A DNA stretch of 12,898 bases from SKGA01 sp051819745 (GCA_051819745.1 JBNJGO010000029.1:1-12898), one strand, 5' to 3'; positions 5,709-12,898 are shown, numbered from the stretch's first letter. The notes: generated from the sequence alone by a model not told the origin. Numbers and translations are program-made.

Positions 5709-6800
5709 CTAATTTATTTTGAATTCTTCTATAGTTATTTTTCCTTCTTCGGCTTTTAGAGTATATTCTTTATCGTCTTTTAATTGTGCTGTCTTAGTAA
5801 TGAGTTCTGGAAGTAATATTCTTGATCCTCTGAAGTCTAATGAAGTGATATATTCTGTTTTTTGTGTGTTTTTAGTTTTTGCTTCTTCAATGGTTGATAA
5901 TATTTCTTGAGCGTTTTCTTTATGGTGTTGTGAAGTTTTTTCTTTTGTTTCTTTATAAAGAAATTTTGCTATTTTATTCGCTACATTTATTTCTGAATAT
6001 TCTGTTATACCTTGAAGTCCGGGACTAATATTCGCTTCGATGATAAGGGGGCCTTTATGACTCATCATTATATCGACACCGCATATTTCTGCACCTATCG
6101 CCTTTGCAGTGTTTATTGCCAGTCGTTTTGTTTGATCATCAAGTTCTATGGCTTTTCCCTTGCCTCCCGCGTGAGTATTGGATCTCATTTCTTTGATGCT
6201 TGCCTTTCGTTCGAATGAAGCTACCACTTTATTTCCAACAACAAATGCTCGAATATCTTTTCCGTCTGTTTCGACGAATTCTTGAATGATAAATGGTTGT
6301 TTGAGTGTTGAGAGAGCGTCAAGTATTGATGATGCTGATGCGAATGATTCTGCGAATAATACTCCTTTTCCTTGTGTTCCTTGAGGGAATTTCATCACAA
6401 TAGGATAATTAAGTCGTTCGAGAATTGATCGTGCTGCTCCAATTGTTGACGCCATATATGTTGCCGGCATTGGAATGTTATTCTTTTGAAGTTCTAGTTG
6501 AGTAAGTAGTTTATCGTGTGCTATGGTAAAGGTGTGGTGTTCTATAGGCATATATGTCCGTTCTCCAAATAATACAGTGAGTGTTTTGAGAATATTGGCG
6601 TACCTGAACGATCCTTTTGCAAAGATACAATCATAGTTCGGTAATGGTTTTCCTTTATAGAGTACTTCTGCTTTTTCACCACTTATCGTTATTTCGATGT
6701 ATTTGATGTTTAGGTTGTCGACTTGATCAAAATACTGTTTCATCTCTTCAATGGTCCATTTGCTAGAGACACTTCCTAGACTAACTACTGCTGCTTTCAT
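5709..6800 (-). CDS. rimK: RimK-family ATP-grasp ligase with AbrB-like C-terminal extension
   Basis: The family uses ATP to join an amino acid, often glutamate, to a protein C-terminus or small-molecule carboxylate. The best-known targets are ribosomal protein S6 and, in archaea, cofactor or carrier intermediates. The substrate here is unknown. With Met at 6800 the product has 363 residues. It starts KAAVVSLGSVSSKW (pre-ATP-grasp). The ATP-grasp core has HDKLLTQLELQKNNIPMP, GTQGKG near 141-146, DIRAFVVGNKVVASFERKA, and the metal-binding IIEANISPG near 253-261. About 75 residues follow the core: a charged linker, then a segment (about 316-359) resembling an AbrB/MazE hairpin. The second ATG was preferred over 6803 because it aligns with family starts and overlaps the upstream TGA by one base. 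Confidence 0.92.
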   Translation of the reverse strand: MKAAVVSLGSVSSKWTIEEMKQYFDQVDNLNIKYIEITISGEKAEVLYKGKPLPNYDCIFAKGSFRYANILKTLTVLFGERTYMPIEHHTFTIAHDKLLTQLELQKNNIPMPATYMASTIGAARSILERLNYPIVMKFPQGTQGKGVLFAESFASASSILDALSTLKQPFIIQEFVETDGKDIRAFVVGNKVVASFERKASIKEMRSNTHAGGKGKAIELDDQTKRLAINTAKAIGAEICGVDIMMSHKGPLIIEANISPGLQGITEYSEINVANKIAKFLYKETKEKTSQHHKENAQEILSTIEEAKTKNTQKTEYITSLDFRGSRILLPELITKTAQLKDDKEYTLKAEEGKITIEEFKIN

Positions 6801-7219
6801 CATTCCACCTTCTCTTTAAATGATTGTAATTGTCGTTGTTGTTTATTTCCCGAACTTTTTTTTGTCGGGTCAATGAGAAATCCTTTTCGTAAGATATTCC
6901 TTCCGATAAGAATAGGGTATTTGAGTTGGGATCTATCTGCCACGGTAAATTTTGTTGTTACAGTTTTTTCCCCGATTCGTATTTTCAAACGAACTATTTT
7001 TCGTCGTTGAGTCCCTTGGACTGTTCTGATAATTCGCTCTCCAACAAAAGGTCCGATATCGAGTTCTTTTACGATTCGTTCATCGATAGAACTTTTTGTG
7101 GCTCCGGTATCAATTCTCGCGGGCAGTGTTTTTTTCTCGGATTTTCCAAAGCACGTCACATGCTCAACAAACCCTACTACCACGCAATCATCGTATTTTT
7201 TATCACCAGCAAATGTCAT
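6800..7219 (-). CDS. RimK-associated retropepsin-like aspartic protease (COG4067/RimB-like)
   Basis: The 139-residue product has the single-chain retropepsin signature: hydrophobic strand then ARIDTGATKSSID with D37-T38-G39-A40, and later LKYPILIGRNIL near residues 99-110 that builds the opposite wall of the site. Enzymes of this type would act as a dimer, each subunit giving one Asp. Relatives are annotated as ATP-dependent zinc proteases, although the DTGA motif argues for an aspartic mechanism. They are repeatedly found next to rimK; in Pseudomonas the RimB member works with RimK on ribosomal protein modification. ATG 7219 was chosen over TTG 7270 because a TATA box (7244-7252) lies between them, implying a leaderless mRNA starting at 7219. 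The stop overlaps the rimK ATG. Confidence 0.85.
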   Translation of the reverse strand: MTFAGDKKYDDCVVVGFVEHVTCFGKSEKKTLPARIDTGATKSSIDERIVKELDIGPFVGERIIRTVQGTQRRKIVRLKIRIGEKTVTTKFTVADRSQLKYPILIGRNILRKGFLIDPTKKSSGNKQQRQLQSFKEKVE

Positions 7220-7243
7220 TACTGTTCTTGTTGGTCGTTTCTG

Positions 7244-7252
7244 TTTATAAAT
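7244..7252 (-). promoter_or_regulatory. TATA box of the protease-rimK operon, leaderless start
   Basis: Read leftward, ATTTATAAA ends 25 bases before the ATG at 7219, so the mRNA should begin almost at the start codon. No ribosome site precedes 7219. The box lies inside the longer reading frame from TTG 7270 and so argues against that start. Confidence 0.65.
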
Positions 7253-7304
7253 GTTATTGGCGTATAACAAATGATGATAAGGGGCTATGGTTTAGAAGTA
7301 AAAA

Positions 7305-7330
7305 TAAGTTATAAAAAAAGAAAAACTGTT
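7305..7330 (-). terminator. T-rich terminator after the AAA+ ATPase pair
   Basis: On the leftward strand, T5 then T7 tracts follow the ATPase stop codon at 7353 by about 25-45 bases, with more T-rich sequence beyond. This would separate the ATPase operon from the protease-rimK operon. Confidence 0.5.
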
Positions 7331-7352
7331 TTTAAACAAGTCGTTTTGATTA

Positions 7353-8072
7353 TCAGTTGAGAATATCAAGATCTTTTTTACTGATTTTTTCTTTCCCCGA
7401 ATCAATCGCTTTTCGAAACACATCTTCAAGATTTTCAAGGAATTGTCTTGTGTTTTTCTTTGAAATCTCGAATATTTCTTTGATGAGTTGATCTGAAATG
7501 AGTTTTTCGCCCCCTCCTAATCGACTTCTTACAAGTGAAATTGCATCTTCCTCAGATAGTGGTGTGATTGCTATGGTGTTTTTTGAAATTTCTTTTTCGA
7601 TAGAAGATGTTGTTAGTTTCTTGTTGATTTCATTATCTATAAGAACAATTGATTTGAGATTTCCTTGCTCGTGTAAGTGTTCTATTTTTGTATAATCGTG
7701 TTTGTTTAGTTTTCCCGCTTCATCAACAATAAGAATTGCATTTTTTGCTTTCATTCCGAATGCTTTTTTTATTCCTTTATTCGCTCGAACGAGTAGTTTT
7801 TCGTAGTTATATGGTCTGTCGCTTCGGCTTCGAGTTATTTTTGCAATTTTATTTTTTCCGGAAAATTCATTGATAATATATGTTAATATTGTTGTTTTAC
7901 CTTGACCGTATTCTCCTTGTAGGAATACTATATTTCCATCGTTTATTTTTGCTATTATCGTATCGATTTCTTTATCATATCCTATGACTTCGTCATCAAA
8001 GTATCCTGGTTTTATGGTGAAAGGATTGTGTTTATAATGTAATTTTTCATACCATGTTTTTGTTTTTGCCAT
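7353..8072 (-). CDS. ExeA/TniB-like AAA+ ATPase, short form
   Basis: This is a 239-residue P-loop ATPase of unknown role. The N-terminal KTWYEKLHYKHNPF (5-18) is like the YxxxGLxxxPF opening of ExeA-type ATPases. Walker A is GEYGQGKTT (53-61) and Walker B is ILIVDEAG (113-120). A sensor-like IVLID follows, then a helical lid with LSEEDAISLVRSRL near 173-186. It shares this plan and the WYExLxYxHNPF motif with the adjacent 8072-9034 gene, so the two look like an old tandem duplication. It lacks the partner's Zn-ribbon. Its ATG shares one base with the partner's stop (TGATG), suggesting coupled translation and a mixed complex. Related ATPases act in secretion, transposition or replication; nothing here decides between these. 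Confidence 0.85.
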   Translation of the reverse strand: MAKTKTWYEKLHYKHNPFTIKPGYFDDEVIGYDKEIDTIIAKINDGNIVFLQGEYGQGKTTILTYIINEFSGKNKIAKITRSRSDRPYNYEKLLVRANKGIKKAFGMKAKNAILIVDEAGKLNKHDYTKIEHLHEQGNLKSIVLIDNEINKKLTTSSIEKEISKNTIAITPLSEEDAISLVRSRLGGGEKLISDQLIKEIFEISKKNTRQFLENLEDVFRKAIDSGKEKISKKDLDILN

Positions 8073-9034
8073 CAGTTGTCACCCTTTATATCATTTGTAT
8101 TATCTTTTGATTGTTTAGTTTCTTCAGTCTCATCCTCTTCCTCTGTTTCGAACTCTGCTTGACATTCGGGACAATACTCGTCTTGTTCAGTCACTATCGC
8201 TCCACAATTACTGCAAAACATTTCTTTGGAAGGTCGTCTATAATACTCACCTATTTTCAGAACTGTTCTGCCTTTTTCATCGACAAGTTCTTTTTCAGTT
8301 GTGGTTTCCTTTTGAGGTGTAACTGCTTTTTCTATATCCTCTGTTGTCATTGTTGTTCTTTCTTCTTTTATCATGGTATTGAATGCATTATCAAGTAATT
8401 CGAATACTGTTTTGATGTTGTTGTTTGCTTTTTCACATGCTTGTTTTACAACGGTTGGTGTTATTATTGCATCTTCGTCTTCTTTATTTTCATCTAATCG
8501 TTCAAAAACAGTATCTATTATTTGTTCTTGTTTAAGTGTTGGTATGCTAAAAACTCGTTTTCCTATTCTGTTAATCATGCTTTTGGTGAAACCTTTAAGA
8601 TCGGTACCTGTAAATACGATTGATTTGAGATATCCTTGATCGAAATAATATTTTAATCGTTGAGTATTTACTTTCGAAAGTTCTTGAGCGTCATCTAGAA
8701 GGAGAATATTTCCTTTCGGTTTTGTTCCTGCGATTTTTCCTTTTAGTCCGTTCTTTTTTCGAAGTATTTGCTCTATATCGAATGTTTTTGAAAGTGTTTT
8801 TGCTGGAACATAAATTAGTTTTCCTTTGAACGGTTTAACACGTGTTATTTCTTTGAGTAATCTTGTTTTTCCGCTTCCTGTTGTTCCTTTGACAAATAGT
8901 ATATTTCCTGATTGGATGTAGTATACTATGTCGTTGAATAGTTGTTCGTTACCTTGATAGGAATATTGTTCCTTCATCGTTTGTTGTAGAAATGGATTAT
9001 GATAATATCCTAGTGTTTCATACCATGTTTTCAT
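8072..9034 (-). CDS. ExeA/TniB-like AAA+ ATPase with C-terminal Zn-ribbon and acidic tail
   Basis: The product has 320 residues starting MKTWYETLGYYHNPF, which aligns with the start of its neighbour. ATG 9034 has GGTGA close upstream; longer frames from ATG 9064 or TTG 9076 are less likely. Walker A is GTTGSGKT (50-57) and Walker B is ILLLDDAQ (110-117), followed by a SIVFTGTD sensor segment and a helical lid domain to about 240. After a charged linker and VLKIGEYYRRPSKEMF, a zinc ribbon has C274/C277 and C288/C291. The last 25 residues are strongly acidic. No transmembrane segment is seen. The combination suggests an ATPase that recognises DNA, RNA or protein through the ribbon. Its role is unknown; it probably pairs with the downstream ATPase. 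Confidence 0.86.
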   Translation of the reverse strand: MKTWYETLGYYHNPFLQQTMKEQYSYQGNEQLFNDIVYYIQSGNILFVKGTTGSGKTRLLKEITRVKPFKGKLIYVPAKTLSKTFDIEQILRKKNGLKGKIAGTKPKGNILLLDDAQELSKVNTQRLKYYFDQGYLKSIVFTGTDLKGFTKSMINRIGKRVFSIPTLKQEQIIDTVFERLDENKEDEDAIITPTVVKQACEKANNNIKTVFELLDNAFNTMIKEERTTMTTEDIEKAVTPQKETTTEKELVDEKGRTVLKIGEYYRRPSKEMFCSNCGAIVTEQDEYCPECQAEFETEEEDETEETKQSKDNTNDIKGDN

Positions 9035-9081
9035 AAATGTCACCGTACCCTTGTTGAGCTTCATGTCGTGAGCCAAATACC

Positions 9082-9091
9082 TTTTATAAAA
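9082..9091 (-). promoter_or_regulatory. TATA box of the AAA+ ATPase pair
   Basis: Leftward, TTTTATAAAA predicts a start near 9060. That gives a leader of about 26 bases containing the GGTGA ribosome site ahead of ATG 9034, and makes the TTG at 9076 untenable. Confidence 0.6.
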
Positions 9092-9106
9092 CTTTTGCTT
9101 CTTTCA

Positions 9107-9129
9107 AGTAACACCTGTTTGTGGTTACT
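9107..9129. repeat. Inverted repeat between the dph2-like gene and the ATPase promoter
   Basis: AGTAA (9107-9111) with CAC (9112-9114) pairs with GTG (9121-9123) and TTACT (9125-9129), leaving G9124 bulged and a CTGTTT loop. It lies about 16 bases upstream of the ATPase TATA box and 58 past the dph2-like stop. It could be an operator or a 3' hairpin. The rest of 9130-9186 shows no recognisable feature. Confidence 0.4.
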
Positions 9130-9186
9130 CTTCAATAAACGGTATGGTGTGGTGTTTTTTTTAGCGTATCGTATGGATTATTTTGT

Positions 9187-9876
9187 TTAGAATATAGTAT
9201 CAAATCGCCCTTTTGCCATGTCGATAAGATCTTCTGCATTCATAACCTTTCTTTGGTGTGCTTGACTATCGTCGAGTCCTATCCGTTCACATGCCGTATT
9301 GACAAAGAATTCTACAAATGGAAAATCTTCAAGACTTGCAAAATCGAACGTGTCATCGCCAAACACGTACCATTGTTTACGTGGAAATGCTTTTTTAAGC
9401 CGTTCAATCCATTGTGTTTTTGATTGCCCGTATTTTGTCGAAACTAGTATTCCTACTTGTTTTGCATTGACAAATCGCGCGTAATTCTTTTTCATAGTTT
9501 GGTGTATTGTTTTGATATCTTGTTCGGTGACTTTTCCCTCTCGTTTTTCAATTGGATTATATGTGTAGACGGTTATTTTCGGATTTCGTATGAGTAGTGC
9601 TTTCGGATGAAAGGTTCCATCTCCAATGTATAACACCTCTGTGTTGATATTGAGTGTTGTGGAGCATCCTAATAATTGTCCCTTATACTCTGTTCTTCGT
9701 GGTTTTTGAAGCGAAACAGCGATGTTATTATCTTCTAATTGTTTGATAACGTGTTCTTGTTGTTGAATAAATTGTGCTGTCGTGAATAATGTTATTGTTT
9801 TTGGGAGATTGTCAAGAAGTGTCTTAGGTAATGTGATCGGCTCGTCTCGTTTTGCAGTAACAAATAATGTTTCCAT
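9187..9876 (-). CDS. dph2: Dph2-like diphthamide synthesis protein lacking the N-terminal domain
   Basis: Dph2 uses a [4Fe-4S] cluster and S-adenosylmethionine to start diphthamide formation on the elongation factor 2 histidine. Archaeal Dph2 has about 340 residues in three repeat domains, each giving one cluster cysteine. This product has 229 residues. It matches the second and third domains: TLFTTAQFIQQ (29-39), QLLGC with C71, VLYIGDGTFHPKAL (81-94), VGILVSTKYGQ (141-151) and FFVNTACERIGLDD with C196. The first domain, with the first cysteine, is absent. No coding remnant is possible upstream: an in-frame TAA lies 27 bases before the ATG and a divergent gene begins at 10001. A TATA box 27 bases ahead makes ATG 9876 a clean leaderless start, so this looks like a designed short form rather than a broken gene. 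Confidence 0.85.
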   Translation of the reverse strand: METLFVTAKRDEPITLPKTLLDNLPKTITLFTTAQFIQQQEHVIKQLEDNNIAVSLQKPRRTEYKGQLLGCSTTLNINTEVLYIGDGTFHPKALLIRNPKITVYTYNPIEKREGKVTEQDIKTIHQTMKKNYARFVNAKQVGILVSTKYGQSKTQWIERLKKAFPRKQWYVFGDDTFDFASLEDFPFVEFFVNTACERIGLDDSQAHQRKVMNAEDLIDMAKGRFDTIF

Positions 9877-9899
9877 AGTATTTGGGTAATTCTCGTTCC

Positions 9900-9905
9900 T
9901 TTAAA
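9900..9905 (-). promoter_or_regulatory. TATA box of the dph2-like gene, leaderless start
   Basis: TTTAAA centred 27 bases upstream of ATG 9876 fits a leaderless transcript. It overlaps the in-frame TAA that closes the frame upstream. Confidence 0.45.
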
Positions 9906-9946
9906 GATTTTCTTTTTTTATCTTTCGTAGAACTATTTGCAGAAAC

Positions 9947-9955
9947 TTTTATAAA
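9947..9955 (+). promoter_or_regulatory. TATA box of the large exported-protein gene
   Basis: TTTTATAAA predicts a start near 9980. The short leader holds TGAGGT (9988-9993), about seven bases before the GTG at 10001. The whole 9877-10000 gap is thus a divergent promoter region. Confidence 0.6.
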
Positions 9956-10000
9956 CTAGCTTTTTATCTATATCTCTTGTGTGTTTGTGAGGTTTATAGA

Positions 10001-12898
10001 GTGACATCGATACTTTTGAAATTGTTCATCGCGTTTTCGCTATTATCTATTCTTATTGTGCCTGTTACTGCTGTTGATATAACTGATGTTTCATTCAAAG
10101 CAGGCGGATATGAAATAACTGCTATTTCTCCACGAAAACAACTGCAAACATCCATTTCTTTCAAGATTAATACTAACGAATCCCTCTCACGGGTCGTCGG
10201 TAATTTTTCCGCACTCACGAGCAATCCGAAATTCACTTATGATTATGGTGAGACTGATCTCACTGATCGTTGTTTTGAAGTCTATGAAGATAATGGTGCT
10301 GTCATCGATTATTATAATTGCACAACCGAAACGATGATCATGAGCTTGCAAGACTCTTCTCTCACACTTCCTATTACTATTTATCCTGTTGATGGGGGGA
10401 AAAACACAACTAATATTTCAAAAACATTCGATATAGATGATACAAAGCCCGTCCTTGAAGCTCTTGAGACTTCCTATTGTGATGGAGAAACATGTTATGT
10501 TGGGTCCTATATGCCTGCTAAGGTTGGTGTGAGTCTATCTGATTCGAAAGCAACATATAATCTCAAGAATATTTTCTTTAAAATCGGTTCTGGTTATAAA
10601 CGACAAGTCTCTAATTGCACTGGTTCGTTTTGTTATGGTTATACTGTTATGCGAGGTTGTGAGAGCGGACAATCCCTTTCTCTCTCGATAGTCAGCAGTA
10701 ATGGTATGGCTAGTAGTGATGATGCGAGAAACCCGATCGTTGGTGATCTTTCTCGAAGTGTGGTTTGTGACGAGCTTGAACCTGGAAATAAAACAATATT
10801 CACTAATGATGATGGTACTGCTGTCGGTCGTCTTTTTACTCTTTCATATCCTGACTCTCAAACATATCCTTATCCTGTTGAAGGTCAAGATCTTACAGTA
10901 AGTGTTGCTGTTTCAGAAGATCAAACGCCCGTGTCCGGTACTTTGAATCTTTCCACTCTCGACGGATCTAACGCTACAGTTCCAGGAGATTGTGTTGAAT
11001 TGGATTCTGGCGATGGTTATAATTGTTCTTGGGTGGTGAGAAGTATTCGTCCTGGAGAACACTCGTTGAATTTCACTATCAACGATAGTGTCGGTCACAA
11101 AATAATATTTTCAGAAGATGTTCATGTCGATGAGTCCAGCACTGCAAAAGACAGGGTCACTCCTGACTTCTTCGCTGATGTTACTGGTCAAACTCCTGTA
11201 GGATCAAAAGGATATAATCGAGTAGCACTCGGTTTGGCTCAAGACGCGCAACCTTCATTTAAATTTCCTATGTTCGCAGAATATGATCGAGAACTTCTTT
11301 CAGGATATTCTGCTTATGATATTCAACCCTTATCTTCTTCTATTGTGGATTGTGTTTTTGAATATCCTAATGGGACTCTTGTTTCTAATAATGCTTTTGA
11401 TTATTCTATTCGAAATTCTCTCCCTCAAAATACTGAGACCGATAGAAATGTTGTTGACTTGTATTTTGATGGAAATCCTAACCGATTACCTGATGAACTT
11501 GTTGCTCGATGTAATATCTCAGTCCATGTTCGTGATGGTACTAAACGATTAACATACATTAATCCTGATCATTTTACGGTTACAATTCCTCTTCATTTCA
11601 CCAATTCTGCTCTTGGTGATTTCGCTCCTGGAGAACATTATGCTGAAAAGATTAAAGACCTTCAGGATAAAATTGCTTGGCATGGTAAGGTTGTTCAAAA
11701 GATCGCTTTAGTTCATAATTGGTTGACTTCTATTTGTAAAGCTGGAAAACTTGTTGATAATGCTAAATCTAAAAATGATGCTTTAGGTGGTGTAGGTTCG
11801 CTTTTGAAACAACTTGGTGAATCAGGTGTTCCTGCAGCAAAACCTATAGGTGAAATTATCACTAAGACTTCTGATACTATTAGAGATGTTCTTACAAAAA
11901 TTTCTGATTATTCTGGCTCGACTTTTGTAAATAATGTTACTGATGCTGCTTGTATGGGGGCTTATTGTAGTTTGGAAGAATCGACTGATGAGTATTCAGG
12001 ATCCGGATCTAGTGTGAAATCGCAGAAAGTTGGTGATAGTGATGTTAAATTTTGGAGTTTTGGTGGAACTCCTTTTAACTATGGTTTTGATAACGCTGGC
12101 GAGTATTCTCTCTGGGGTAATGAAGGGGATAATTCTGATGATGGTGATTTTGCCAGTGGAACTTTAAATGACCTTGGATCAGAAGTTTTTGATGGCGTTG
12201 GTGTTCCGCATCCTAAAGATAGTATAATATCTTCTATTGCTACTGGTTGTATTCCAGGTGTTGCTTATCATTACACTCAATATGTGAACATGCTTTGTGA
12301 AAAACTTATTTGTATGAAAACACAGGCTTCTATTGGTGGTTCTATATCTTCTTGTGAACGAATGCAAGGTCGTTATATTTGCAAGAATTTGTTTGATGAG
12401 TTCTTTGAAGTGTTCGGTCCTGCAAAGGTAGTTTCTGATGTTATGGATAATGCTAACGAGATTATTCAAAACTTTGCTCCAAAAATGCTTAATATTCTTG
12501 TTAATAATTTTTATTGTAATTCTGCTGATGCAAAAAAATTAGATGGTCCTGGTGCGATGGATCTTGTCAAAGTTATAGTGTGTCGTATTCCTGATAGTTA
12601 TGGTCAGCTTGTTCGAAAAAATACTATTACTGATACTCAAACTGAAGAATTTGATTTCAATAAAGCTGCTGGAACTTGCGAATATGCTACTTGTAATATT
12701 CAAGAGTCTCCTGATGATTGTTATGCTTCGTTTACTAAGTATAGTGATTCGAGAGGTGGTGGTAAGGCGATGAAAAATATTGCTGACTATATTAATTTTG
12801 ATAGTGCTGGTTTTGATATTGCAAGTGCTTTTGGTGGTGGAACATGTACTTCTCTTCCAAAAGAAGCCCGGTCTTCATGTAATGAGTTTGTGAATGTT
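10001..12898 (+). CDS. Large exported Cys-rich surface protein, 3' end beyond the window
   Basis: The frame is open from GTG 10001 to the last base, 966 codons without a stop, so the gene is partial. GTG is supported by TGAGGT upstream and by a signal peptide: MTSILLKLFIAFSLLSILIV then PVTA, with likely cleavage after residue 24. Residues 25-370 look like beta-rich Ig-type modules with paired cysteines (for example 160/165, 206/211). About fourteen N-x-S/T sequons suggest N-glycosylation. A helical stretch follows near 547-635. Residues 741-800 hold a dense cysteine motif: GCIPGVAYHYTQYVNMLCEK, ICMK, SSCERMQGRYICK. About 27 cysteines are seen in all, unusual for a cytosolic protein and fitting disulfides outside the cell. 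I recall similar cysteine motifs in giant surface proteins of DPANN archaea, but the function is unknown. Confidence 0.88.
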   Translation, partial: MTSILLKLFIAFSLLSILIVPVTAVDITDVSFKAGGYEITAISPRKQLQTSISFKINTNESLSRVVGNFSALTSNPKFTYDYGETDLTDRCFEVYEDNGAVIDYYNCTTETMIMSLQDSSLTLPITIYPVDGGKNTTNISKTFDIDDTKPVLEALETSYCDGETCYVGSYMPAKVGVSLSDSKATYNLKNIFFKIGSGYKRQVSNCTGSFCYGYTVMRGCESGQSLSLSIVSSNGMASSDDARNPIVGDLSRSVVCDELEPGNKTIFTNDDGTAVGRLFTLSYPDSQTYPYPVEGQDLTVSVAVSEDQTPVSGTLNLSTLDGSNATVPGDCVELDSGDGYNCSWVVRSIRPGEHSLNFTINDSVGHKIIFSEDVHVDESSTAKDRVTPDFFADVTGQTPVGSKGYNRVALGLAQDAQPSFKFPMFAEYDRELLSGYSAYDIQPLSSSIVDCVFEYPNGTLVSNNAFDYSIRNSLPQNTETDRNVVDLYFDGNPNRLPDELVARCNISVHVRDGTKRLTYINPDHFTVTIPLHFTNSALGDFAPGEHYAEKIKDLQDKIAWHGKVVQKIALVHNWLTSICKAGKLVDNAKSKNDALGGVGSLLKQLGESGVPAAKPIGEIITKTSDTIRDVLTKISDYSGSTFVNNVTDAACMGAYCSLEESTDEYSGSGSSVKSQKVGDSDVKFWSFGGTPFNYGFDNAGEYSLWGNEGDNSDDGDFASGTLNDLGSEVFDGVGVPHPKDSIISSIATGCIPGVAYHYTQYVNMLCEKLICMKTQASIGGSISSCERMQGRYICKNLFDEFFEVFGPAKVVSDVMDNANEIIQNFAPKMLNILVNNFYCNSADAKKLDGPGAMDLVKVIVCRIPDSYGQLVRKNTITDTQTEEFDFNKAAGTCEYATCNIQESPDDCYASFTKYSDSRGGGKAMKNIADYINFDSAGFDIASAFGGGTCTSLPKEARSSCNEFVNV

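Noticed and set aside
7353..9034. ATPase pair as transposition genes (TniB-like)
   Set aside because: No transposase, terminal inverted repeats or target duplication are visible nearby.
9994..10236. Leftward frame that might hold the missing Dph2 first domain
   Set aside because: Its translation has no Dph2 features and it is antisense to the signal-peptide region of the large exported protein.
10701..11552. Short out-of-frame hydrophobic frames within 10701-11552
   Set aside because: They are shadows of the continuous frame that runs from 10001 to the window end.

Overview
This AT-rich window is archaeal. It carries a group II chaperonin (thermosome), archaeal/eukaryotic-type ribosomal proteins eS19, eL39 and eL31, aEF-1beta, transcription factor S, a Dph2-like protein, and TTTATAAAT-type TATA boxes about 26 bases ahead of several start codons. 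The mix of compact core genes, a RimK/retropepsin-like pair, unusual ExeA-like AAA+ ATPases and a very large Cys-rich exported protein suggests a DPANN archaeon, possibly of the Woesearchaeota type. That placement is inference from gene content and from recognising protein styles, not from a tree.

Layout, left to right. Bases 1-50 form an imperfect hairpin. A thermosome gene (100-1686) runs leftward. Rightward follow two coupled unknown genes (1909-2685, coiled-coil plus a Ser/Gln/Pro heptad-repeat tail; 2682-3215, basic helical). Next is an information-processing block: a small Zn-ribbon RNA-binding protein, aEF-1beta, TFS, then the eS19-eL39-eL31 operon (4397-5681). eL31 carries a tail of about 120 residues that is longer than its own core. 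Leftward and convergent to this are rimK (5709-6800) coupled to a DTGA retropepsin-like gene (6800-7219), two tandem ExeA-like AAA+ ATPases (7353-8072 and 8072-9034), and a Dph2 homologue (9187-9876) that lacks the normal first domain. A rightward gene starts at GTG 10001 and stays open to the window end: at least 966 residues of an exported, cysteine-rich, sequon-rich protein.

Most genes serve translation or protein quality: chaperonin, elongation factor, ribosomal proteins, ribosome-modification ligase and its partner protease, EF-2 diphthamide modification. Several adjacent genes are coupled by TGATG or ATGA overlaps. The most interesting parts are the large exported protein, the paired ATPases, the domain-less Dph2, the RimK with an AbrB-like tail, the tailed eL31, and an AGAGC-TYT-GCTCT hairpin found both at the left edge and in the eS19 leader.
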